A stretch of DNA of 8,228 nucleotides from Nonlabens sp. (GTDB lineage Bacteria > Bacteroidota > Bacteroidia > Flavobacteriales > Flavobacteriaceae): positions 1 through 8,228 of the forward strand of contig JALZUY010000280.1 of NCBI GenBank assembly GCA_023301395.1. The letters run 5' to 3'. Under the pieces are notes generated by a model. That model did not search any database. It saw only the letters and a list, made by a program, of their open reading frames with translations, and was not told the origin of the DNA. The translations under genes were made by a program, and so were the position numbers. Positions 1-6,080 of the stretch are shown here, one piece after another (the stretch's first letter is position 1; each line of letters starts with the position of its first letter).

Positions 1-36
1 GACCGTGCTATTTTTATCTCTTTCCTGAAAAATAAA

Positions 37-70
37 AAAACCCTAACAATCAAAAGATTATCAGGGTTTT
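37..70 (-). terminator. Intrinsic terminator of tRNA-Ser
   Basis: Positions 37-51 and 56-70 form a 15-bp stem around a four-base loop, followed on the minus strand by an A/T-rich tail containing runs of T. On the minus strand every position pairs, because 60/47 and 62/45 become G-U wobbles. In plus-strand RNA the same positions are C-A and A-C mismatches. The hairpin is therefore best formed in the tRNA-reading direction. Confidence 0.85.
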
Positions 71-72
71 TG

Positions 73-157
73 CGGAGAAGAAGGGATTCGAACCCCTGGA
101 GGTGTGACCCTCGCTGGTTTTCAAGACCAGTGCATTCGACCACTCTGCCACTTCTCC
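73..157 (-). tRNA. tRNA-Ser (anticodon UGA)
   Basis: This is a class II serine tRNA read on the minus strand. The acceptor arm GGAGAAG (157-151) pairs with CTTCTCC (80-74). The anticodon arm is CTGGT / CTTGAAA loop / ACCAG, which gives anticodon TGA and so decodes UCA and related serine codons. A long variable arm (GAGG, six-base loop, CCTC) and a T-arm with GGTTCGAATCC complete the class II fold. The discriminator is G at 73. The next bases are CA and not CCA, so the 3' CCA is not encoded and must be added after transcription. An intrinsic terminator starts two bases beyond the 3' end, which suggests a single-gene transcript. Confidence 0.97.
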
Positions 158-192
158 AGTCGATAAACAAAAAAGTTTTGCTTAAGCGGTTG

Positions 193-200
193 CAAATATA
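193..200 (-). promoter_or_regulatory. Probable -7 box for tRNA-Ser
   Basis: The minus strand reads TATATTTG here, a full match to the Bacteroidota -7 consensus TAnnTTTG. It lies 35 bases upstream of the mature tRNA 5' end, which would leave a short 5' leader of about 30 nt for RNase P. No TTG is present at the usual upstream spacing of 17-23 bases, so only the -7 half is supported. Confidence 0.55.
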
Positions 201-250
201 AGTCTATTTTTTAAAAATGGTGATTGTTTTTATTTTTTTTGAATTGGAAT

Positions 251-304
251 TTCAGAAAAATAATAATTAAATTTTGAAGGACTCTCCTAAATTTAATTTC
301 TGAA
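251..304 (-). terminator. Long hairpin after the thioesterase/SanA operon
   Basis: Three nested inverted repeats lie between the stop of the DUF218 gene and the tRNA promoter. TTCAGA (251-256) pairs with TCTGAA (299-304), AATTAAATTT (265-274) with AAATTTAATT (289-298), and AGGA (278-281) with TCCT (285-288) around a three-base loop. Left-side bulges of 8 and 3 bases separate them, giving 20 bp of pairing in all. The position, 19 bases past the stop, fits a terminator for the upstream operon. The stem is A/T-rich and no clean U-run follows immediately, so an RNA-stabilising hairpin is an alternative. Confidence 0.5.
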
Positions 305-322
305 TGATTTGAAAGTAAAAAA

Positions 323-982
323 CTATCTTTTATCGTGACTCAAGCTACTGTCGCCAGTAATAGGAATAGCGTCACCGCTATAAGTAGGGCTTTTTTCAAT
401 ATTCAATTCAATCCAAGCTTTAATATTTGCTAACCACTCTCGGCGAGTGAAATGTGAATTTCCAGGATATTCTCTGTTGTCTGCAATGTAACCTTGTAAT
501 TCTAATCCCATTTTGCGGCCCACATAAATTGCTCGCGGTAAATGGAACTTTTGTGTGATAACGATAGCTTTTTCAACTTGAAAGACTTCTCGAGCTCTAA
601 ACATACTATCGTAGGTGTCAAATCCTGCATGATCCATAAAAATATCACTATCAGGAACGCCTTTATCGTTCAAATATCGTCGCATGGCATTTACTTCATC
701 ATAATCTACTTGACCATGATCACCGCTCAAAAGAAACTTTTTAATGATCTCTTTCTCATAAAGTTCATGAGCTTTATCTACTCGGTCTTGTAAAATAGGA
801 GATAAGCTTTTGTCAGGACGCACGCTAGCTCCTAAAACGATACCTACATATGCAGGTTGTAATTCACTTGCGTTTTCAAAAATCACATCACGACTTGATT
901 TGTTGATATGGAATTGTAAAATAATTACAAGTAAAACCAATCCTAGGATTGCAAATACTGTTATGTTTAAAAATTTACGCAT
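323..982 (-). CDS. SanA/YdcF-like DUF218 membrane protein
   Basis: The product (219 aa) belongs to the DUF218 family that includes E. coli SanA and YdcF. SanA is linked to envelope barrier function and vancomycin exclusion; the biochemical activity is unsettled. One N-terminal membrane segment (about residues 5-24) is followed by a soluble domain, probably periplasmic. Family motifs are VLGAS (49-53), LSGDHG (85-90), the SanA-like DHAGFDTYDS (117-126) and TQKFHLPRA (143-151). The length is close to that of E. coli SanA. I chose the ATG at 982 because its A is shared with the TAA stop of the upstream thioesterase gene (TAATG), a classic coupling arrangement. An in-frame TTG at 988 would add two residues but is less likely. 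The gene is second and last in the operon. The family call is firm; the role is inferred from E. coli. Confidence 0.9.
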   Translation of the reverse strand: MRKFLNITVFAILGLVLLVIILQFHINKSSRDVIFENASELQPAYVGIVLGASVRPDKSLSPILQDRVDKAHELYEKEIIKKFLLSGDHGQVDYDEVNAMRRYLNDKGVPDSDIFMDHAGFDTYDSMFRAREVFQVEKAIVITQKFHLPRAIYVGRKMGLELQGYIADNREYPGNSHFTRREWLANIKAWIELNIEKSPTYSGDAIPITGDSSLSHDKR

Positions 983-1368
983 TAGCAAATAGGCGTTGGT
1001 TTTTTGTGATCGTCTACTGCTACAAATGTAAACTTCCCAGTAACAACTTTGTCACGTTTATAACTATACATGTCTTCCATGAACATACTTACTTGAACTG
1101 TGCAACTGGTGTTCCCTACTTTACTTATTCTAGCTACAAGTTCTACTATAGAACCTTGAGGAATAGGTTTTTTAAAGTCGATCTGGTCAGTACTTATGGT
1201 AACTACCTTTTTACGGGAAAATCTAGTGGCGCATATAAATGAAGCCTCATCCATCATATGGAGGGCTGTACCACCAAAAAGTGTGTCGTAATGATTTGTA
1301 GTATTTGGAAAAACGGCTTTGAAAATTCTTGTTTCAGAGTCATTGATACGTTTTTCTATATCTGTCAT
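982..1368 (-). CDS. Acyl-CoA thioesterase, hotdog fold (YciA/BACH type)
   Basis: This 128-aa protein is a single hotdog-fold (4HBT) thioesterase of the YciA / brain acyl-CoA hydrolase group, which hydrolyses acyl-CoA to free acid and CoA in the cytoplasm. The signature is N25-H26-Y27 followed by TLFGGTALHMMDEASF (29-44), with the conserved Asp at 40 in the MMDEA stretch at the expected catalytic position. The length is normal for a one-domain member. It is the first gene of a two-gene minus-strand operon and its TAA overlaps the ATG of the DUF218 gene. No signal peptide or membrane segment is visible. The functional link to the DUF218 protein is unknown. Chain-length preference cannot be read from the sequence. 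Confidence 0.93.
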   Translation of the reverse strand: MTDIEKRINDSETRIFKAVFPNTTNHYDTLFGGTALHMMDEASFICATRFSRKKVVTISTDQIDFKKPIPQGSIVELVARISKVGNTSCTVQVSMFMEDMYSYKRDKVVTGKFTFVAVDDHKKPTPIC

Positions 1369-1414
1369 AAAATTCCTTTATTGAAATATTAACGTGGTAA
1401 AAAATTGACGTTGT

Positions 1415-1422
1415 TACCTTTG
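1415..1422 (+). promoter_or_regulatory. Probable -7 box for the nitroreductase gene
   Basis: The plus strand reads TACCTTTG, a full TAnnTTTG match, identical to the box at 7201-7208. A GTG 18 bases upstream (1394-1396) could be a degenerate -33 element. The implied start near 1429 gives a leader of about 85 nt that crosses the palindrome and runs opposite the thioesterase leader. Confidence 0.45.
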
Positions 1423-1452
1423 TATTTTAAATAGGAGAGATTGTTCTTTTTA

Positions 1453-1468
1453 CACTTTCGCAAAAGCG
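1453..1468 (+). repeat. Iterated 16-bp palindrome, copy 1
   Basis: The sequence is CACTTTCGCAAAAGCG, a slightly degenerate version of the palindrome CGCTTTYGCRAAAGCG. It lies in the divergent intergenic region between the thioesterase and nitroreductase genes. It is followed by T and AATT (1470-1473), as in the other two copies (5852-5867 and 7124-7139). The function is unknown. Confidence 0.75.
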
Positions 1469-1493
1469 TAATTATTACAGCTCCATAGCTTCA

Positions 1494-1501
1494 CAAAGAT
1501 A
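1494..1501 (-). promoter_or_regulatory. Probable -7 box for the thioesterase operon
   Basis: The minus strand reads TATCTTTG, a full TAnnTTTG match, 125 bases upstream of the thioesterase ATG. The implied transcript start near 1487 gives a leader of roughly 120 nt that contains the 1453-1468 palindrome. No TTG lies at the usual spacing, so this rests on the -7 box alone. Confidence 0.4.
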
Positions 1502-1514
1502 ACGTATCCATTTT

Positions 1515-2141
1515 ATGAAAAGTATAGAAAATCTTGAATGGCGCTACGCCACAAAGAAATTTGACAATCAAAAACAGTTGTCTAAAGAGCAACTAGAATT
1601 ACTTGCTCAAACTTTTAATTTAACTGCTACTTCATACGGATTACAACCTTGCCGAATGATGATTGTTACTTCTCAAGAAGTGAAAGAAGCAATGATTGAA
1701 AAATCATATGGTCAACGACAAGTTGTAGACGCCAGTGCTGTTCTAGTGCTATGCACAACCCATGTTGATGTAGATTATGTAAATGACTATTTTAATCTAG
1801 TTAAAAAAATACGCCAAACTCCAGACGAGGTTTTAAAACCATTTATGGACATGTTAATCAGTACTTTTTCACAGAAAGAAGTGGAAGAAGTGGAACAGTG
1901 GTCTAAGAATCAAGCTTACATAGCACTTGGGAGTTTAATGACTGTTTGTGCTCAAGAAAGAATAGATTCCTGTCCAATGGAAGGATTTATTCCAGAACAA
2001 ATCGATGAATTACTTGGTCTAAAAAAACAAGGTTTAAAATCAGTTTTATTATTGCCAGTAGGGCATAGAGCTCAAGACGATATGTTTGCTGATTTCAAAA
2101 AAATAAGACGTCCACAACAAGAAATGGTTCAATACGTTTAG
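1515..2141 (+). CDS. NfsB-type NAD(P)H nitroreductase family protein
   Basis: This 208-aa cytoplasmic flavoprotein belongs to the FMN-dependent nitroreductase family, nearest to the NfsB / dihydropteridine reductase-like group. These enzymes transfer hydride from NAD(P)H to nitroaromatics, quinones or related acceptors. The N-terminal RYATKKFD (10-17) and SYGLQP (40-45) are typical FMN-phosphate and active-site edge motifs. QAYIALGSLMTVCAQER (133-149), followed by CPMEGF (153-158), matches the central helix region, and LLLPVGHRAQDD (178-189) is the C-terminal FMN-contacting strand and loop. Two small departures are C46 where many members have Trp after QP, and His184 where Tyr is common in the final GYR motif. 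The gene stands alone between its own promoter region and a weak hairpin. The physiological substrate is not inferable. Confidence 0.93.
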   Translation: MKSIENLEWRYATKKFDNQKQLSKEQLELLAQTFNLTATSYGLQPCRMMIVTSQEVKEAMIEKSYGQRQVVDASAVLVLCTTHVDVDYVNDYFNLVKKIRQTPDEVLKPFMDMLISTFSQKEVEEVEQWSKNQAYIALGSLMTVCAQERIDSCPMEGFIPEQIDELLGLKKQGLKSVLLLPVGHRAQDDMFADFKKIRRPQQEMVQYV

Positions 2142-2149
2142 TTTTTGGC

Positions 2150-2187
2150 AAGATTATTGAAAATGTGCTTATAATCTTATTATTTTT
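2150..2187 (+). terminator. Possible weak terminator after nitroreductase
   Basis: AAGATTAT (2150-2157) and ATAATCTT (2171-2178) are perfect inverted repeats of 8 bp around a 13-base loop, followed by ATTATTTTT. The stem is A/T-rich with a single G-C pair at its core, so termination would be leaky. It overlaps the probable promoter of the next gene. Confidence 0.4.
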
Positions 2188-2188
2188 G
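2157..2188 (+). promoter_or_regulatory. Probable promoter of the thioredoxin-like gene
   Basis: TTG (2157-2159) is followed after 21 bases by TATTTTTG (2181-2188), matching the Flavobacterium-type pattern TTG-N17-23-TAnnTTTG. The ATG is 21 bases past the -7 box, giving a short leader of about 15 nt. Confidence 0.5.
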
Positions 2189-2209
2189 AAACCATAAACT
2201 AGTGTTGTT

Positions 2210-2719
2210 ATGAAATTGTATTCCCTATTACTAATTCTATTTATTGCCGGAGTAGTAAATGCTCAAGAACCTTTTGCAGAAGATGTAAATGATACAGTGG
2301 TTGTTGAAACTGTTACTTCCACTGAAAATGAGATTAACTGGTATACCGATTTTAAAACAGCTAAAACAGCTGCTAAAAGCGAGAGTAAACCAATGCTTGT
2401 TTATTTTACAGGTAGTGACTGGTGTAAGCCATGTGTAAAACTTAAAAAAGATTTTTTCAACACACCAGAGTTTAAAGAAGCGTCTGAGGATTATATTGTT
2501 GTAATGCTAGATATTCCTTATAGAGATGATATTATTTCTCTAGAACAGAAGAAAATAAATAAAGAGATTCAAAAAAAATTGAGAGTCAGTAAATTCCCTA
2601 CACTTCTTGCACTAGACACAAGAGGTCGTGAGCGTAATAGAATGGAACGCTACAGCTTTCCAGATCCACAATACTATTGGGAATTCATGGTGAATAATGA
2701 ACGACTTTTTGGACTGTAA
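2210..2719 (+). CDS. Secreted thioredoxin-fold protein (Thioredoxin_7-like)
   Basis: This 169-aa protein has a clear signal peptide: a hydrophobic core at about residues 5-15, VNA before a likely cleavage site, and Gln at +1. After a short acidic/Thr-rich linker, the thioredoxin fold begins near residue 44. The redox motif is WCKPC, with C72 and C75, and the cis-proline is P130 in KFPT, so both catalytic elements are intact. The layout matches Thioredoxin_7/DUF255-like periplasmic thioredoxins common in Bacteroidota, which are thought to reduce or isomerise disulfides in envelope proteins. The specific partner is unknown. A potential promoter 5' of the gene suggests independent transcription. 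It ends 8 bp from the stop of the convergent DUF4249 gene, and no terminator is visible between them. Confidence 0.92.
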   Translation: MKLYSLLLILFIAGVVNAQEPFAEDVNDTVVVETVTSTENEINWYTDFKTAKTAAKSESKPMLVYFTGSDWCKPCVKLKKDFFNTPEFKEASEDYIVVMLDIPYRDDIISLEQKKINKEIQKKLRVSKFPTLLALDTRGRERNRMERYSFPDPQYYWEFMVNNERLFGL

Positions 2720-2727
2720 ACTATAGT

Positions 2728-3537
2728 CTACGGGTTTTCAACAACCGTATATTCGATTTCAAACTTTTCTGAAACCCTGAAATACCCATATGGAAATTTC
2801 TCAGGGTTTGTTGCGTTTGTAATATTTCCTCTTACCGTTGCAGGTTGAGTGTCAAATGGGCCACCGCCACCATCTGAGGTTTGTTGAATAAGTGTATCAT
2901 AGAAGGTAAAACACCTGCGATCTATTCCTTTTACGGTTAACGTGATCATCGTTCCTGCTGTTAGGTCTTCCATAAAGAAAGCCGTTAATGATTCGTTTCC
3001 ATCAGAGAATGTATCATCTATGATATCAAACTCTGTATTGAGATCGTCTATGTATTCAAATAAATAATAATTTTCTACTCCAGCTGGATCATTAAAAAAA
3101 CCGGTGATTTCAGTAAAATCTCCAAATCCTGTAATTTCATTTTGTTCTACTCTAGTGTAAGGTACTGTACTTATAAATTCTTGTGTTGCAGTGTATGTAT
3201 CACTTCCATCATTAATAGTAAGTGTGTAAGCTTGACCATCTTGAATATTTAAACTTAGGTTTTCATACAATCCAGAATCTATAAGTGTAAAAGTAAAATC
3301 AGTTCCAGTCTCATCAGTCACTATAACTGTTGAATCATCCACATAATCGATTTCTTCTTGATAAAAAGCACTGCTGCGTGTTAATAGAACTGTAGAGCTG
3401 GTGCTACCATCTGCATTAAGTTCTAGTGCAGCATCTATGACTAGTCGAGGTGCAGCATTGTTGAGATCTAGTTCAATTACATCTTCACAAGATGTGAATC
3501 CTATTATGATTGCGAGAAGTATAATTATCTTTTTCAT
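2728..3537 (-). CDS. DUF4249 domain lipoprotein
   Basis: This 269-aa protein starts with a lipoprotein signal ending FTSC (C17 is the lipidation site), followed by EDVIELDL, the usual start of DUF4249 proteins. Several beta-rich segments follow, and near the C terminus GNITNATNPEKFPYGYFRVS (237-256) is the characteristic DUF4249 ending. The mature protein is acidic and probably anchored in the outer membrane. DUF4249 genes commonly sit next to SusC-like TonB-dependent receptors, as here. By analogy with SusD the protein may help capture substrate, but this is inference, since DUF4249 is not homologous to SusD in any way I can see. The ATG lies 4 bp after the receptor stop, so the two are co-transcribed. 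No terminator was seen before the convergent gene. Confidence 0.9.
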   Translation of the reverse strand: MKKIIILLAIIIGFTSCEDVIELDLNNAAPRLVIDAALELNADGSTSSTVLLTRSSAFYQEEIDYVDDSTVIVTDETGTDFTFTLIDSGLYENLSLNIQDGQAYTLTINDGSDTYTATQEFISTVPYTRVEQNEITGFGDFTEITGFFNDPAGVENYYLFEYIDDLNTEFDIIDDTFSDGNESLTAFFMEDLTAGTMITLTVKGIDRRCFTFYDTLIQQTSDGGGGPFDTQPATVRGNITNATNPEKFPYGYFRVSEKFEIEYTVVENP

Positions 3538-3541
3538 CTTC

Positions 3542-5908
3542 TTAAAATTTAAAATTATAAGTTACTGCAGGTACAAGTCCAAATATGGATAGGCGAGTTG
3601 CCTCATTACGACCAGTATCTTCGTTTTGTGCAAAGCTTATACTTGCGGCATTCCTTCTATTATATGCGTTATAGATACTAAAAACCCAACTGGCTTGCCA
3701 TCCTTTATTCTTATCTGGTTTAGGAACATAAGTAGCACTTAAGTCTAATCTATGAACTACAGGTAATCGACTACTATTGCGTGCTTCAAATGTTGGGATA
3801 AACAAATTATCAAATTGGTATTGACCATTAGGATAGGTAATAGGTTGTCCTGTTTGTAATGTAAAGTTTGCGCCAAAACTCCATTTGGTATTCAATTCAT
3901 AACTACTGGTAATCGTTAGATCATGAGTCTTATCCCATGCAGCATTATACCATTCCCCATTATTAATACCAGTTTCCTGGGCAGTGCGACCTGGTGTGCG
4001 TTGCTCGCTACGTGATAAAGTATAAGCAATCCATCCCTGTAATTTTCCTTTGTTTTTTCTTAAAAGCACTTCTAGACCATAAGCTCGAGCTTCACCTTTT
4101 AAGAGAATTTGCTCAACAGCATCGTTTGCGATAAGGTCAGCACCATCTATATAATCCAGTCTATTGTCTACGGTTTTATAAAACCCTTCGGTCTCTAGAG
4201 AATAGTCACCTATGTTTTTAAAAAACCCTGCAGCAACTTGATTTCCTTGTTGTGGTTCAATAAAAGTTCCACTAGGTGCATATAAATCAAATGGAGTAGG
4301 AGCGTTAGTATTTGAAATTAAGTGAATATATTGATTGATGCGTTGATAACTGGCTTTAAAACTGGTGTCGTCATCTAGCGAGTAAGCGATAGAAAATCTA
4401 GGCTCAAGATTTGCAAATGTTTCAATGGTTGTTCCTCTACTTGCCTTGGTGATTCCTATTGGGTCAACAGATTCATAAATTTGTAATTCTGTATTGAAAA
4501 CGATAGGTTGATCATTTTCGTAAATATTGATATTATCCTGACCTAACCTATTAAAAGTGCTTAATCGCAATCCAGCATTAATGTTAATTTTATCTGAAAT
4601 TTCAAATTCTCCATCAACGTAAATACCATTTTCCCAAGCATATTTTTTTGTAAGTTGGCGTTCATTGATTGGACTAGTTGCAGCAGTAGGAACTATACGT
4701 CCAGGATCAAATTCATAATAGATGGAGTTTATGCCGTAACGCATTTTAGTTTTATCATTCACATAATGGGTGAGGTCATATTTTGCGTTGAGATTTGTAA
4801 TTCCGCTTTTAAATTCAAACTCTACAAAATCGAGTTCAAGGCCATAACTATAATCCGAATAAATAATGGATGTATTTGCAAACCATTTATTATTGAAAAC
4901 ATGATTCCATCTCACATTTGCAAACGAGTTTCCAAATGTGTTCCCAAAAAGATTATTCACATTAAAAACATCACGGCCAAAATAGGATGACATATATAAC
5001 CTGTTTCTGTCATCCAGTGTAAAACTCAATTTTGCATTTAAATCATAGAAATAAGCAACATTATCTATATCAAAAAGCGGTAAGAATAAATGAGCATAAC
5101 TACTACGGGCACCTAACAAGAATGATGATTTTTCTTTTTGAATAGGACCTTCAAGTAGTAATCTACTAGCTACAAGCCCTATTCCACCAGTGCCACTTAA
5201 TTTGTTTTTATTACCGTCACGCTGGTAAATATCGAGAACACTAGAGACACGACCACCATAACGAGCAGGAATACCACCTTTGTATAATTTTAAATCCTTT
5301 ATAGCATCGGGATTAAAGACTGAAAAGAAACCAAATAAATGATCGCTTCCATAAAGTGTTGCCTCATCTAATAAGACTAAATTCTGGTCTGCAGCTCCAC
5401 CACGCACATTAAAACCCGATGCTCCTTCACCAGCATTTGTAACACCAGGTAAAAGCACTAGAGATTTTACAATATCAGTTTCTCCTAGAACGACTGGAAT
5501 TTTTTTAATCGTTTTTATAGAAAGTGTATTGGTGCTCATTTGTGGAGATTTAGTATTTAACTTTTCCACATCGGCCTTTATGACAATAGCGTCGAGTTGC
5601 TCGTCAGATTCTTCCATTTCAATATTAAACTGAGTATTACTATCTAGGACTATTTCTTTTTGAATGTTTTTATATCCTATGAAACTATAGACAGCCTGAT
5701 AAGTTCCAGCAGGTAGAGTTATGGAGTAGAACCCGTATTCATTACTTGAGGTTCCAGCGCTTAATTCTGGTATGAGAACATTTACACCTATCATGGTCTC
5801 GCCGTTGATTTTTTCACTTATAGTTCCAGAGAGAGTGAACTTTTCTGATTGCGCTTTCGCGAAAGCGAAATTCAATAAAATCAGTACAATTAATAATCGT
5901 TGAATCAT
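3542..5908 (-). CDS. TonB-dependent receptor with CarboxypepD_reg-like domain
   Basis: This 788-aa outer-membrane receptor should import a ligand using TonB/ExbBD energy. Its parts in order are a signal peptide (about 1-19, with A17-K18-A19 before Q20), a carboxypeptidase-regulatory-like domain (about 26-100), a plug (about 115-230) with FNVRGG (166-171) and the DAIKDLKLYKGGIPARYGGR segment (201-220), and a 22-strand-type beta-barrel to the end, which closes with NFKF and a terminal aromatic Phe as barrel proteins do. The length is normal for this group and shorter than polysaccharide SusC receptors (about 1000 aa). It is the first gene of a two-gene operon with the DUF4249 lipoprotein. The substrate is not inferable; no SusD, siderophore or sugar gene is nearby. 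The signal-peptide codons contain one copy of the iterated palindrome. Confidence 0.95.
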   Translation of the reverse strand: MIQRLLIVLILLNFAFAKAQSEKFTLSGTISEKINGETMIGVNVLIPELSAGTSSNEYGFYSITLPAGTYQAVYSFIGYKNIQKEIVLDSNTQFNIEMEESDEQLDAIVIKADVEKLNTKSPQMSTNTLSIKTIKKIPVVLGETDIVKSLVLLPGVTNAGEGASGFNVRGGAADQNLVLLDEATLYGSDHLFGFFSVFNPDAIKDLKLYKGGIPARYGGRVSSVLDIYQRDGNKNKLSGTGGIGLVASRLLLEGPIQKEKSSFLLGARSSYAHLFLPLFDIDNVAYFYDLNAKLSFTLDDRNRLYMSSYFGRDVFNVNNLFGNTFGNSFANVRWNHVFNNKWFANTSIIYSDYSYGLELDFVEFEFKSGITNLNAKYDLTHYVNDKTKMRYGINSIYYEFDPGRIVPTAATSPINERQLTKKYAWENGIYVDGEFEISDKININAGLRLSTFNRLGQDNINIYENDQPIVFNTELQIYESVDPIGITKASRGTTIETFANLEPRFSIAYSLDDDTSFKASYQRINQYIHLISNTNAPTPFDLYAPSGTFIEPQQGNQVAAGFFKNIGDYSLETEGFYKTVDNRLDYIDGADLIANDAVEQILLKGEARAYGLEVLLRKNKGKLQGWIAYTLSRSEQRTPGRTAQETGINNGEWYNAAWDKTHDLTITSSYELNTKWSFGANFTLQTGQPITYPNGQYQFDNLFIPTFEARNSSRLPVVHRLDLSATYVPKPDKNKGWQASWVFSIYNAYNRRNAASISFAQNEDTGRNEATRLSIFGLVPAVTYNFKF
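5852..5867 (-). repeat. Iterated 16-bp palindrome, copy 2 (inside a CDS)
   Basis: CGCTTTCGCGAAAGCG is a perfect 16-bp palindrome within the start of the receptor gene. In the gene's reading phase it encodes Ala-Phe-Ala-Lys-Ala, residues 15-19, the end of the signal peptide including the AKA signal peptidase motif. On the plus strand it is followed by A and AATT (5869-5872), like the other copies. Confidence 0.85.
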
Positions 5909-5958
5909 GTAAGTAATATTCTAGTCCATCTCGTAACGGACAATAAATTGTTTTGTTA

Positions 5959-5966
5959 CAAAGCTA
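5959..5966 (-). promoter_or_regulatory. Probable -7 box for the TonB receptor operon
   Basis: The minus strand reads TAGCTTTG, a full TAnnTTTG match, 50 bases upstream of the receptor ATG. The implied leader is about 45 nt. No clear TTG is found at the expected upstream spacing. Confidence 0.5.
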
Positions 5967-6031
5967 AAAGGAATAAGTATACATATGGGGTAATTAACGA
6001 GTTCTTAACTGGATTATAAAAATGTTTATGA

Positions 6032-6064
6032 TTGCTACAAATGCAGTTGATAATTGTAAATTTG
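6032..6064 (+). promoter_or_regulatory. Probable promoter of the nitronate monooxygenase-like gene
   Basis: TTG (6032-6034), a 22-base spacer and TAAATTTG (6057-6064) fit the TTG-N17-23-TAnnTTTG pattern, one of two full two-box matches in the window. The ATG is 16 bases past the -7 box, so the leader would be about 10 nt with no Shine-Dalgarno sequence. It diverges from the receptor promoter without overlapping it. Confidence 0.6.
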
Positions 6065-6080
6065 TGAGAAACGCATAAAT

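Noticed and set aside
542..1242. Plus-strand open frames (542-793, 810-992, 949-1242) opposite the thioesterase/DUF218 operon
   Set aside because: They are antisense to well-supported genes, share no recognisable motif, and their translations look like non-coding low-complexity Ile/Phe/Lys-rich sequence.
1429..1514. Riboswitch or leader peptide in the nitroreductase 5' region
   Set aside because: Apart from the palindrome, I saw no recognisable riboswitch core, no hairpin followed by a T-run and no convincing short open frame.
3401..4990. Plus-strand open frames 3401-3592 and 4655-4990
   Set aside because: Both are antisense shadows of the DUF4249 and TonB-receptor genes, with no family features and no promoter.
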